A stretch of 64,000 nt of DNA from assembly GCF_001511835.1 (NCBI RefSeq), contig NZ_LN997848.1:3934001-3998000 (forward strand), given 5' to 3'. Source of the stretch: Magnetospirillum sp. XM-1. Lineage in GTDB: Bacteria; Pseudomonadota; Alphaproteobacteria; Rhodospirillales; Magnetospirillaceae. This document shows, piece after piece, positions 47,436 through 55,648 of the stretch. Made by a program: the position numbers and the translations under genes. The notes beneath the pieces were generated by a model. The model made no database searches. It saw nothing but the letters and a program-made list of their open reading frames with translations, and had not been told where the DNA came from. The number at the start of each line of letters is the position of its first letter. Positions within the stretch are counted from its first letter, which is position 1.

Positions 47436-49844
47436 TTAACGGTCCTTCTGCAGCCGCAGCGAGTTGGTCACCACCGACACCGAGGACAGCGCCATGGCCG
47501 ACGAGGCCACCATGGGGCTGAGTTCGCCCAAGGCCGCGCCGGGAATGGCGATGGTGTTGTAGCCCATGGCCCACACCAGGTTCTGGCGGATGATGCGCAT
47601 GGTCTTGCGCGACAGCTCGATCATCTCGGCCACCTTGGCGATGTCGCCGTTCACCAGGGTGACGGGCGCCGCCTCGATGGCCACGTCGGTGCCGGTGCCG
47701 ATGGCGAAGCCCACGTCGGCCGCCGCCAAGGCGGGCGCGTCGTTGATGCCGTCGCCGATCATCCCCACCGATTCGCCCGAGGCGCGCAGCTCGGCGACGA
47801 TCTCCTGCTTTCGGGCCGGCGAGGCCTGGGCCACCACCTCGGGAATGCCCACCTCGGCGGCGATGGCCCGGGCGGCGGCGTCCACGTCGCCGGTCACCAT
47901 GATGGTGCGGATTCCCAACTCGTGCAGGCGGGCGATGGCGGCGGCCGAGGTGGAACGCGGCCGGTCGGAAATACCGAACAGCGCGGCGAAGCGCCCGTCG
48001 ATAGCCGCCAGCACCGGGGTCTGTCCGGCCAGGGCCGGGATATGGGCGGCGATGCCGCGCTCGGCCAGGAAGGCGTGGCTGCCCACCAATACCGTATGCC
48101 CGCCGACACGCGCCGTGATGCCCTTGCCGATCTCGGCGGTGACCTCGTCGGCGCGGAGCGGCTCGATGCCCAGCGAGCGGGCATAATCGATGACGGCGCG
48201 GCCCAGATGATGCTCGGAGCCCATTTCGGCCCCGGCCACCAGGGCCAGCATCTCCGCCCGCTCGAAGCCTGCTGCCACGTCCAGGCGCGACACCACCGGG
48301 CGGCCTTCCGTCACCGTCCCGGTCTTGTCGAAGACCAGCACGGAAAGGCCCGAGGCGGTTTCCAGCGCCTCGCCGTTGCGGATGTAGATACCACGCCGGG
48401 CCGCCTGTCCGGTGGCGGCCATGATGGCGGTGGGGGTGGCGAGACCCAGCGCGCAGGGGCACGCGATCAGCAGCACCGAAACGGCGTTGCCGAGCGCGGT
48501 CGAAAGCCTGGCTCCCTGGGCAAGCCAGGTGGCGAAGGTCACGCCCGCCACCGCCACCACGCCCGGCACGAAGACCGCGGAGACCCGGTCGGCCATGCGC
48601 TGCACCGGCAACTTGGCCGCCTGGGCGTGATCGACCATGCGGACGATGCCGGCCAGCACAGTGTCCTGGCCCACGGCCCGGGCGGTCATGCGGAAGCTGC
48701 CCGCCCCGTTGATGCAGCCGCCGATCACCGGATCGCCCGGCCCCTTGACCACCGGCATGCTTTCGCCGGTGACCATGGATTCGTCGATGGTGGTGCGTCC
48801 GCCCAGCACCTCGCCGTCCACCGGCACGCGTTCGCCGGGGCGCACCACCAGCACGTCGCCGACCACCAGATCATCGACGGGGACCACCACCTCGACCTCA
48901 TTCCTCACCACCGTCGCGGTGGGCGGCTGCAGGTCGAGCAGACGGCGGATGGCGTCGCCGGCCTTGCCCTTGGCGCGCTCCTCTAGCCAGCGGCCCAGCA
49001 GCACGAACGAGACGATGCCCGCCGCCGCCTCGAAATAGAGGTGGTGCCGTCCGGCCAGCAGCGAGGTCACCGAATGGCCATAGGCCGCCCCCGCCCCCAG
49101 GGCGATCAGGGTGTCCATGTTGGCGGTGCGGTTCCTGGCCAGCTTGACGGCACGGGTGAAGAACGGCCGCCCCGCCCCCAGCACCACCGGAGTGGTCAGC
49201 GCGAATTCCACCACGTGCCAGAACCGCGAGCGCGGCATGGCCATGCCGATGGCCATCACCGGCAGGCTGAGAAGACAGGACACCATGGCGCGGCGCCGCG
49301 CTTCGCGCACATGCCGGCGTTCGCGCTCGACGATCATCTTGCGCTGGGACAGGGTGTCCATGGGCCGGGCCTGATAGCCCAGCGCCCCGATGCGGGCCTC
49401 CAGCGCCGGCCGGTCGAGATTCCCCACCACCGTGGCGGTGGCCGTGGCGTAATTGACGTTGGCGGAGCGGATGGACGGGTCGCGGTTGAGACTCATCTGG
49501 ATCAGGGCGGCGCAGGACGCGCAGGTCATGCCCTCCACCGCCACGCTGACCTCGCCCGCCGCCCCTTCGGCGCATTCCACCGGCGGCGGGGCCTGTCTGG
49601 GGGCGCGGGCCACGTTGCCCGCCACGGTGTCGAGCAGGCGCAGCAGGTTGTCCGCCGGCATCAGCCGGGGGTCGAAGCGCACCGCCAGCGAAGCGATGGC
49701 CGGCACCACCCGGACGTCCTTGATGGCGGCATGCTTGCGCAACAAGATGTCGAGCAGGCACAGCCGCTCGTCCTCGCCCTTCAGCGCCGGGACCAGGACG
49801 CGGACGCGGCGCCGCAATTGGTGGACGACCTGGACGGCTTCCAT
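47436..49844 (-). CDS. copA: Copper-translocating P1B-type ATPase
   Basis: The 802-residue product has an N-terminal region, a heavy-metal-associated domain with Cys108-Cys111 (GMTCASC), eight predicted helices, TGES, Cys462-Pro-Cys464 in helix 6, DKTGT with Asp506 as phosphorylation site, and GDGINDAPAL. GYNTIAIPGAALG and SPMVASSAMALSS match the Cu(I) group in helices 7 and 8. The usual SEHPL motif reads SEHHL (His545-His546), losing the conserved proline. It may be of the assembly type (CopA2/FixI-like) rather than a detoxification pump. Its start overlaps the upstream stop as TGATG. Confidence 0.93.
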   Translation of the reverse strand: MEAVQVVHQLRRRVRVLVPALKGEDERLCLLDILLRKHAAIKDVRVVPAIASLAVRFDPRLMPADNLLRLLDTVAGNVARAPRQAPPPVECAEGAAGEVSVAVEGMTCASCAALIQMSLNRDPSIRSANVNYATATATVVGNLDRPALEARIGALGYQARPMDTLSQRKMIVERERRHVREARRRAMVSCLLSLPVMAIGMAMPRSRFWHVVEFALTTPVVLGAGRPFFTRAVKLARNRTANMDTLIALGAGAAYGHSVTSLLAGRHHLYFEAAAGIVSFVLLGRWLEERAKGKAGDAIRRLLDLQPPTATVVRNEVEVVVPVDDLVVGDVLVVRPGERVPVDGEVLGGRTTIDESMVTGESMPVVKGPGDPVIGGCINGAGSFRMTARAVGQDTVLAGIVRMVDHAQAAKLPVQRMADRVSAVFVPGVVAVAGVTFATWLAQGARLSTALGNAVSVLLIACPCALGLATPTAIMAATGQAARRGIYIRNGEALETASGLSVLVFDKTGTVTEGRPVVSRLDVAAGFERAEMLALVAGAEMGSEHHLGRAVIDYARSLGIEPLRADEVTAEIGKGITARVGGHTVLVGSHAFLAERGIAAHIPALAGQTPVLAAIDGRFAALFGISDRPRSTSAAAIARLHELGIRTIMVTGDVDAAARAIAAEVGIPEVVAQASPARKQEIVAELRASGESVGMIGDGINDAPALAAADVGFAIGTGTDVAIEAAPVTLVNGDIAKVAEMIELSRKTMRIIRQNLVWAMGYNTIAIPGAALGELSPMVASSAMALSSVSVVTNSLRLQKDR

Positions 49845-50518
49845 CACTTCTTCACCTTGGGCACCGCCCCCTTGCGATAACGGACCAGCAGGAAGGTGAG
49901 GTAGATCACCGTCATCCACTGGTAGCGGAAGGCCCACGGCCGGGGCAGCCACTGGCCGACGATGCGGTCCCAGTGCTGGCGGATCAGATAGAAGGCCACC
50001 AGATCGTTCAGGAAATGGATGATCCATTCCTGCAGGTCGACGCCGCCGGGAATGGGCTTGCCGGTCTTGATGGCGACGATCTGGCGGACCACGTCGGCCT
50101 TGGCCTTCAGATCGTCGTAGCGCTGGCGCATGGCGCGGACCGGCGCCGCCGCCTTCAGCCGGTCGAGCCAGGAGGGCTCCACCGGCTCCTCGCCCGGTGC
50201 CGGCGGAACCTGGTCGAGGTCCACGGCCTCGCCCACCAGCCCGGCCAGCAGCCGGGCGATGTCGGCAAGCGTGCAGACATCCTCGAACCAGCGGATGGAC
50301 AGCTTGCCCTGGCCGGAGAAGACGTGGACGCGGTAGACGCCCTCCATCCCCTCCAGCCCGCCGGCCAGCACCAAAGCCGCCTGCGGCGTGCAGAGCGGTT
50401 CCGGCAGGTCGAAGCGCACATGGCCTTTCGAGCGGTGACGGACGGTCATCGCCTGCCACAGCACCTTGGCGCGGGCTTCACGGGCGGCCTGGGCCGCCTT
50501 CCCCCTTCCACCGATCAT
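49844..50518 (-). CDS. HMA-like domain protein encoded with the copper ATPase
   Basis: The 224-residue product begins at the ATG at 50518, eight bases after GGGGGAGG. Its N-terminal part (VRHRSKGHVRFDLPEP to GEAVDLD) resembles the second HMA-like fold found near metal ATPases but lacks a CxxC pair. A central charged region leads to a C-terminal membrane-associated stretch (WMTVIYLTFLLVRYRKG). It may be an adaptor or membrane anchor of the ATPase. One-base overlap with the ATPase gene. Confidence 0.65.
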   Translation of the reverse strand: MIGGRGKAAQAAREARAKVLWQAMTVRHRSKGHVRFDLPEPLCTPQAALVLAGGLEGMEGVYRVHVFSGQGKLSIRWFEDVCTLADIARLLAGLVGEAVDLDQVPPAPGEEPVEPSWLDRLKAAAPVRAMRQRYDDLKAKADVVRQIVAIKTGKPIPGGVDLQEWIIHFLNDLVAFYLIRQHWDRIVGQWLPRPWAFRYQWMTVIYLTFLLVRYRKGAVPKVKK

Positions 50519-50536
50519 GGCCACAGCCTCCCCCCG

Positions 50537-50830
50537 CTATTCCTTGGCCTTGGCTTCCTCGGCCTCGCGGGATTCCTCGACCAGATCGGCCAGGTTCTCC
50601 TTGGCGTTCAGCACCATGTCGCGCCCCAAGTCGTTGGCCTTGGCCATTGCGGCGGTGATCTCCTTCCGGTACTTGAAGCCGAGATAGCCGATGGCGATTC
50701 CCGCCCCCAGCATCACCACCGGATGGCCCAAAAGACGTCCGAACAGGCTCTTGCCCGCCACATAACCCACAGCCATGACGGCCCCCTTTCCAAGTTCATG
50801 TCCAAGATGGTTGGTTTCGTTGCTCATCAT
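50537..50830 (-). CDS. Small YtxH-like single-helix membrane protein
   Basis: The ~97-residue product has a single hydrophobic segment (HPVVMLGAGIAIGYLGFKYR) and a charged helical tail (LADLVEESREAEEAKAKE). The ATG at 50830 (MMSNETNHLG) follows AAGGGGACA and overlaps the upstream stop. Its glycine-rich N-terminal part GKGAVMAVGYVAGKSLFGRL could pack in the membrane. Function unknown; scaffold or anchor is possible. Confidence 0.65.
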   Translation of the reverse strand: MMSNETNHLGHELGKGAVMAVGYVAGKSLFGRLLGHPVVMLGAGIAIGYLGFKYRKEITAAMAKANDLGRDMVLNAKENLADLVEESREAEEAKAKE

Positions 50831-50991
50831 TTCTTGTCCCCTTTGTCCTTGATGGCGTCCGGGTTCAGCATCACCCAGATGCCCCGGCAACTCTCGCAGC
50901 AGAACACCAGGTCACGATCCCCGGCCTTCAAGTGTGCGCTTCCCGGCGGGGCCGGAAGACCGCAAAGGTCGCAGGTCTCCGCCTCGCTCAT
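50827..50991 (-). CDS. Small zinc-ribbon/metal-binding protein (P-type ATPase N-terminal domain type)
   Basis: Only 54 residues: MSEAETCDLCGLPAPPGSAH with Cys7-Cys10, then VFCCESCRGIWVMLNPDA with Cys31, Cys32 and Cys35. This spacing resembles the metal-binding domain that precedes FixI/CcoI-type copper ATPases, here as a free-standing protein. It overlaps the TlpA-like gene (ATGA) and the YtxH-like gene. It could hand metal to the ATPase or to the NosL proteins (inference). Confidence 0.75.
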   Translation of the reverse strand: MSEAETCDLCGLPAPPGSAHLKAGDRDLVFCCESCRGIWVMLNPDAIKDKGDKK

Positions 50992-51476
50992 AGCAATTCC
51001 TCCACCTTGCGGCGGAAGGTGGCCTCGTCGGTCTCGCCCAGGATGCGGCCCTTGATCTTGCCGTCGCGGCCCACGAACAGGGTCATGGGCAGGCCGGTGA
51101 CGCCGTATTGGCGGGTGGTCTTGGAGCCGGGGTCCAGCAGCACGGGATAGGAAACCCCCAGCTTGGCGACGAAATCGGCGATGTCGGCCTTTTCCTGCCC
51201 GGCATTGACGGCCAGGACCTCCAGCCCCTTGTCGCGGGACTGGCTCCAGACGGCCTGGATCATCTTCATCTCGTCCTTGCAGAACGGACACCAGGTGGCC
51301 CAGAAGCGCAGAACCACAACCTTGCCGGCCAGCTGGGCGGGATAATCCACCGCGCCGCCCTCCAGGGTGGTCAGCTTGAAGGCGGGCGGCGCTTCGCCCA
51401 CATGGGGAGCCTTGCCGCCTCCCTCGCCGCAGGCGGCCAGCAGCAGCAGGACGGCCAGGAAACGCAATACCTTCAT
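50988..51476 (-). CDS. TlpA/ResA-type thioredoxin lipoprotein
   Basis: The 162-residue product has a lipoprotein signal (LRFLAVLLLLAACGEGG, Cys16) and a thioredoxin fold with Cys63-Cys66 in FWATWCPFCKDEM. The cis-proline segment is TGLPMTLFVG. TlpA-like proteins reduce apo-protein thiols for copper or haem insertion, for example in cytochrome oxidase assembly. The gene overlaps its neighbours by ATGA at both ends. The redox partner could be the CPFC membrane protein encoded just upstream. Confidence 0.9.
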   Translation of the reverse strand: MKVLRFLAVLLLLAACGEGGGKAPHVGEAPPAFKLTTLEGGAVDYPAQLAGKVVVLRFWATWCPFCKDEMKMIQAVWSQSRDKGLEVLAVNAGQEKADIADFVAKLGVSYPVLLDPGSKTTRQYGVTGLPMTLFVGRDGKIKGRILGETDEATFRRKVEELL

Positions 51477-52507
51477 GGCTGTCCCCCCAGGATGGACAAG
51501 AGCCGCTCGGGCTCGATCAGGATCAGGTGCGAGCGCCAGATCAGCCAGACCGTCACCGCCGCGAACAGGCCGAAGCCGGCCATGGACGAGGCGACGCAGC
51601 GGCGCGCGATGCGCGGTGCCGCCTCGGCCAGGCTGGCGATGCGCGCTGCCGGCTGGGCCACGCCGCCCCCCAGGCCCAGCACGGCGGCCGCGAACAGCGG
51701 CAGATAGAGGGCGTAGCCCACATGGCCGTACTCGCCCTTCAGGATGCAGAACGGGCAATGGTGCTGGGGCATTTCGTAGATGTAGACCGAGATGGCCGCC
51801 ACCACCGCCTCCAGCGCCACCACGAAGGCCAGCACCGAAGCGGCGGCGTAGAGGATGGCGCCCCGGCCCGAACGCAGCACCCGGCGTCCCAGCAGCACCA
51901 CCGCGCCCAGGGCCAGGGCCAGGGCGGCCAGCGCGCCTTCGGGCGCCACGGAGTTCAGCTTGTCGCTGGTCACCTGGGTATTGCCGGAAAACAGGGTGGA
52001 GCAGCACGAGGCGATGACGTCGGCCCGAAGCCCCAGGAAATAGGCCAGCTGCACCCCCGCCGCCAAGGCCATCAGCGGCGCCAGCACCAGCAGCGCCGCG
52101 TACTTCACCCGCACCAGCGGATAGTCGTAGCCGCGCGAATCCACGTGGTTGAGCACCAGCCAGGCCCCGGCGGCGAAGAACACCACGATCTTGAGGTAAA
52201 GCGAGGGAAAGCCGAACTCGTTGACGTTCAGCGTTCCCACCGCGCACATGGCGCCGACGAACAGCGAGGACATGCGGTCGGCGTTGAACACGAACAGCAC
52301 CAGCGAGGCCAGTTCCGAGGCCAGCACCACCACCAGCAGGGTGGAGACCAGATAGGTGCGCTTTTCCATTTCCAGCTGGGCTTCCGACCCGCTGGCGGTG
52401 TCCCAGCGCCGCAGCACGCCGACGGCGAAGGGCATGGAGGCGGCCACCATCATGGTGCCGACCAACGAGGCCAGCAGCAGGGCGATGATGGCCGGCTGGA
52501 ACAGCAT
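51473..52507 (-). CDS. Polytopic membrane protein with cysteine/histidine motifs
   Basis: The 344-residue product has about eight hydrophobic segments and no family I can name. Two cysteine motifs stand out: SCCSTLFSGN (Cys168, Cys169) and HHCPFCILKGEYGHVGY (His249, His250, Cys251, Cys254, His262). Both are in loops between helices. They could bind copper or form thiol/disulfide pairs with the adjacent TlpA-like lipoprotein. The start is the ATG at 52507 overlapping the ABC ATPase stop (TGATG). Confidence 0.7.
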   Translation of the reverse strand: MLFQPAIIALLLASLVGTMMVAASMPFAVGVLRRWDTASGSEAQLEMEKRTYLVSTLLVVVLASELASLVLFVFNADRMSSLFVGAMCAVGTLNVNEFGFPSLYLKIVVFFAAGAWLVLNHVDSRGYDYPLVRVKYAALLVLAPLMALAAGVQLAYFLGLRADVIASCCSTLFSGNTQVTSDKLNSVAPEGALAALALALGAVVLLGRRVLRSGRGAILYAAASVLAFVVALEAVVAAISVYIYEMPQHHCPFCILKGEYGHVGYALYLPLFAAAVLGLGGGVAQPAARIASLAEAAPRIARRCVASSMAGFGLFAAVTVWLIWRSHLILIEPERLLSILGGQP

Positions 52508-53184
52508 CAGCGCGCCTCCACCAGTTGGCCGTCGCGCAAGGACACCACATGGTCGACCACCGCCGTGTCGCAGACCAGGGGATCGTGGCTGGTCATCAGC
52601 ACGGTCTTGCCCGCCCCTTTCAGGGTCTCGACGATGCCGAGGAACTGTTTCGAGCGCTCGCTGTCCAGATTGGCGGTGGGCTCGTCGGCGATCACCACCT
52701 CGGGGTCGTTGATCAGGGCCCGCGCGATGGCGACGCGCTGGGCCTCGCCGCCCGACAGCCATTCGGCCATGGAATGGGCCTTGGCCGCGATGTCGAGACT
52801 CTCCATCAGGGCGTGGGCGCGCGCGCTCAGTTGATGACGGTCGGTCCCTAAGGGATAGGCCGGGATCATCACGTTCTCGTGGGCGCTGATGCCCTTCAGC
52901 AGGTTGAACTGCTGGAACACGAAGCCGAAGGTGGAGCGGCGGATGTCGGTGAGGAACCGCTCGGGCAGGCCCGAGATGTCGCGGTCCTTGAGCCGCACCC
53001 GCCCGGACGTGGGGCGCGCCAGACAGCCCACCAGGGTCAGCAGCGTGGTCTTGCCCGAGCCCGACGGTCCCCGGAACACCGTCACCTTGCCGGCCGGAAC
53101 GGTGAGGTCGATGCCCTTCAACGCCCAGAACTCGTTGGCCTTGCCCTGGTTGAAGGCCTTGCGCACGTCGCTGAGATGGATCAT
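52507..53184 (-). CDS. ABC transporter ATPase, LolD/MacB type
   Basis: The 225-residue ATPase has the P-loop FRGPSGSGKTTLL, signature WLSGGEAQRVAIARALIN and Walker B EVVIADEPTANLD. It belongs to the lipoprotein/MacB-like subgroup that works with FtsX-type permeases, as encoded directly upstream with a 4-base overlap. Such pairs drive periplasmic or lipoprotein movements rather than small-molecule import. Confidence 0.92.
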   Translation of the reverse strand: MIHLSDVRKAFNQGKANEFWALKGIDLTVPAGKVTVFRGPSGSGKTTLLTLVGCLARPTSGRVRLKDRDISGLPERFLTDIRRSTFGFVFQQFNLLKGISAHENVMIPAYPLGTDRHQLSARAHALMESLDIAAKAHSMAEWLSGGEAQRVAIARALINDPEVVIADEPTANLDSERSKQFLGIVETLKGAGKTVLMTSHDPLVCDTAVVDHVVSLRDGQLVEAR

Positions 53185-54314
53185 CGCATCACCTGATCGG
53201 GATCGACGATGGCGGCGCGCCAGATGGGCACCACGGTCGCGATGGTGTAGGGAAACACCGTGAAGAAGAACAGGGTGGCGACCTGCAGTTCGTCGACGAA
53301 GGGCGTCAGCCGGTATTTGGGATACAGCACCGCCCAGCCCTTCAAGACCGGCTCGAACAGCCCGGCGCCCAGGTGGAAGACATGGGCGTAGGCCAGCAGA
53401 TAGCCGACCAGGAAGGCCGACAGCGACACCACCAGGCCTTCCATCATCTTCAAGCGGATGACGTCGCCGGTCTCCCAGCCCACCGCCTTCAGAATGCCGA
53501 TCTCGCGCCGCTCTTCCGCCGACAGGCCCGACGCCTTCTCCCAGGCGAAGATGCCGAAGGCCAGGACCGAGCCGGCCAGCAGCACCAGCAGCATGCCCTC
53601 GCGCCAGTCGAACACCGATTCGTAGGTGCGCAGGATCTCATCCCTGAGAACGATGCGGGTGTCGGGCAGCGCCGCGTCGATCTTCTCGGCGATCTTGCCC
53701 ACCTCGCGGGGGTTGCGCACCGAGATGGCCAGATCGGTGTAAAGCCCGGCGGGAATGCCGAACAGGCGGCGGAAATCCTCTTCCGCCACCAAGAACAGAT
53801 CGGCGGAGACCAAAGCGGAGTCCCGCGAGATGGCGCTTTCCACCTTGAACTGGACCAGCGCGCCGTCATGGGCGCGGAAGCTCATCAAATCGCCGGGATC
53901 GGCGCTTCGCACCCGCACCACCCCGTCGCCGATCACCACCTTGCCCGGCTCGATGCGGGGGTTGGTCGGCACCATCAGGGTGTAATTGGCCGCGGCGGCC
54001 GGATCGAACAGATAGCCCCACAGCCGCCCCTCGGCCGTCTGCACGCCCCTGATGCCCTTGATGGCGTCCAGGTGGCGGGCGGGGATCAGGTCGTGACGCC
54101 CGGCCACCATGCGCTGGACCAGCACTTCCGGGCTTTTGGCCAGCACGGTGGCCGCTTCGCGCCGCACCGCGTGGGAAAACAGCATCACCGAGGCCAGCAC
54201 GAAGACGATGGCCGTGTAGACCACCAGCATGCCCAGCGTCTTGCCCCGGCGGCGCGACAGGGACGACAGGCTGAAATCCAGCAGGTTGCGCTGCCTGTTG
54301 AGCCAAACCCTCAT
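53181..54314 (-). CDS. FtsX/MacB-type ABC permease
   Basis: The 377-residue product has one N-terminal membrane helix, a large extracytoplasmic domain (about residues 60-240) and three C-terminal helices, the FtsX/LolE layout. The segment SAEERREIGILKAVGWETGD is the coupling helix typical of this family. It overlaps the ATPase and the upstream small gene (ATGA at both). The periplasmic domain is probably the business end, perhaps moving the lipoprotein or NosL-like cargo. Confidence 0.88.
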   Translation of the reverse strand: MRVWLNRQRNLLDFSLSSLSRRRGKTLGMLVVYTAIVFVLASVMLFSHAVRREAATVLAKSPEVLVQRMVAGRHDLIPARHLDAIKGIRGVQTAEGRLWGYLFDPAAAANYTLMVPTNPRIEPGKVVIGDGVVRVRSADPGDLMSFRAHDGALVQFKVESAISRDSALVSADLFLVAEEDFRRLFGIPAGLYTDLAISVRNPREVGKIAEKIDAALPDTRIVLRDEILRTYESVFDWREGMLLVLLAGSVLAFGIFAWEKASGLSAEERREIGILKAVGWETGDVIRLKMMEGLVVSLSAFLVGYLLAYAHVFHLGAGLFEPVLKGWAVLYPKYRLTPFVDELQVATLFFFTVFPYTIATVVPIWRAAIVDPDQVMR

Positions 54315-54622
54315 GGCCGCGCCCTCTTCATGGGCGGCGGCAGCAGCGATCCGGTGGGGAAATGATCCATGGCGAAGGGATGATCCTGAAAGGCGGAATG
54401 CAGATCGGCCTGGCTGGGGTGGCGGGTGTAGCGAGCCTCGGTGAATAGGACGAGGTCGGTGAGCCCCAGCCTCTCCACCATCTCGGCCCTGGCGTCGAGC
54501 GCCGCCGCCCCGCGCACGCGCCCCAGGGCGGCGTCGGCGAAGCTGGCGCCCAGCAGCACCAGCAATGCCGCCGACAAAAGCAGAAAGGCGTCGGATTTTC
54601 GCATCAAACCGCTTGATCTCAT
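54311..54622 (-). CDS. Small periplasmic protein of unknown function
   Basis: The 103-residue product has an N-terminal hydrophobic helix (FLLLSAALLVLLGASFADA) and an exported part ending FQDHPFAMDHFPTGSLLPPP. I do not recognise a family. Histidines and Met in the tail may bind metal. The start at 54622 overlaps the upstream stop; MRKSDAF at 54604 is an alternative. Overlaps with the permease gene (ATGA) tie it to the operon. Confidence 0.65.
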   Translation of the reverse strand: MRSSGLMRKSDAFLLLSAALLVLLGASFADAALGRVRGAAALDARAEMVERLGLTDLVLFTEARYTRHPSQADLHSAFQDHPFAMDHFPTGSLLPPPMKRARP

Positions 54623-54810
54623 CAGACTCTGGCCGCCGCCTTCATCAGCACCACACGCAATGCGCCGGTCAGGCTGGGGCCGACCCCCAGGCTCTGCGAC
54701 AGGGCGGGAACCAGGATCAGGGATGCGACGGTCAGGCCGGTGCCCAGCACCAGCGACCCCAGGCCGACCGAATTGGCCTTGTCCGCGTTCTTGACGGTGG
54801 AAACGCTCAT
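54622..54810 (-). CDS. Very small membrane protein of unknown function
   Basis: 62 residues starting at the ATG at 54810 after GGAGGACG. One or two hydrophobic stretches (VGLGSLVLGTGLTVASLILV) end in a positively charged tail (ALRVVLMKAAARV). No family recognised. Its stop overlaps the next start as TGATG, so it is likely translated as part of the operon. Confidence 0.6.
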   Translation of the reverse strand: MSVSTVKNADKANSVGLGSLVLGTGLTVASLILVPALSQSLGVGPSLTGALRVVLMKAAARV

Positions 54811-54870
54811 CTTTCGTCCTCCAGACTCCATGACGGAAAGAGGCGACCGGCGATCGCCTCTAAGGATGCG

Positions 54871-55239
54871 TCAGGAGTGGGAGGGCGGTCCGCGCTGGCT
54901 TTGCGGCAGATGGACGGGATGCACGATCCCGATGGAATCGGCCGCCGGAACGACGGCGAACAGAACGTCGCGCGGCAGGGCCGGCCCGCTCAGGGCCGGA
55001 GGCGCCAGAAGCTTGATTCCGGCGTGCAACTGGCAGAACTGGCAATGGTCGTGCACCGCCTTGGCCGGCGCCTGGGCGTCGGATTCGGGCGAGGAATGGC
55101 AGATGGAGGCGGCGAGAGCCTGATCGAACGCCGCCGCCTGGACCGGGCCGGTCGGCAACAGCAACTGGAAGGCCAGGGCCAGGACAGCCAGCCACGCGGC
55201 CCACCGCCCAAGGGCGCCCAACCGCTTCGCCGTTCCCAT
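54871..55239 (-). CDS. DUF2946-type exported protein, first gene of the copper-type operon
   Basis: The ~122-residue product starts MGTAKRLGAL at 55239 after GAGGCGGTT. A hydrophobic signal (AAWLAVLALAFQLLLPTG) precedes CHSSPESDAQ and HDHCQFCQLHAG. The HxHCxFCxxH motif is the DUF2946 hallmark and is probably metal-binding; several members sit beside copper genes. It lies 60 bases before the next gene and is the promoter-proximal gene. A -10-like TATGCTAAT on the minus strand near 55300 is tentative. Confidence 0.83.
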   Translation of the reverse strand: MGTAKRLGALGRWAAWLAVLALAFQLLLPTGPVQAAAFDQALAASICHSSPESDAQAPAKAVHDHCQFCQLHAGIKLLAPPALSGPALPRDVLFAVVPAADSIGIVHPVHLPQSQRGPPSHS

Positions 55240-55326
55240 CCAACCGCCTCGATCCAAAACCCTCGTCCCTCCGGACCAATCTGGTTTTTCTAAATTAGCA
55301 TAGCCCCATCGGACGCGCCACCACCC

Positions 55327-55557
55327 TCACGCCGTGCGCTTCAGCGGGTCGTTGGCGTAAAGGGTATGGTGCCAGTAGGACAGTCCCAGCAGCGCCACCC
55401 CGGCCACCACATGCGCCACCCTGGCGTTGCGCCCCCGCAGAAAACCGGTCAGCACCAGGGCGCCCATGGCCGCCGCCATGCCGGTCTTGGCAAGGGACCG
55501 GCTGCGCATCAGGCGCTCGCGCCGAACCGCACCCGATTTCGCGATGGCTTCCGCCAT
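55327..55557 (-). CDS. Small membrane protein downstream of an FNR-like box
   Basis: 76 residues starting at the ATG at 55557, preceded by GGGGAGG. Two hydrophobic segments (AKTGMAAAMGALVLTGF and VAHVVAGVALLGLSYW) are separated by a basic turn (LRGRNAR). The end HHTLYANDPLKRTA is hydrophilic. No family recognised. Upstream, 58 bases from the start, is TTGATCTTGGTCAA. It could be an anaerobically induced membrane protein. Confidence 0.6.
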   Translation of the reverse strand: MAEAIAKSGAVRRERLMRSRSLAKTGMAAAMGALVLTGFLRGRNARVAHVVAGVALLGLSYWHHTLYANDPLKRTA

Positions 55558-55614
55558 GGCCTGCCTCCCCGCCATTCCAGAAAATCATGATGCGGGCTTT
55601 TCAATCGGAAATCG

Positions 55615-55628
55615 TTGATCTTGGTCAA
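55615..55628. promoter_or_regulatory. FNR-like box (TTGAT-N4-GTCAA)
   Basis: TTGATCTTGGTCAA differs from the FNR/anaerobox consensus TTGAT-N4-ATCAA at one position. It lies 58 bases upstream of the 55557 start, a suitable place for activation from about -41. Confidence 0.55.
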
Positions 55629-55648
55629 AGGAGGAGGCGGGCCGCGTC

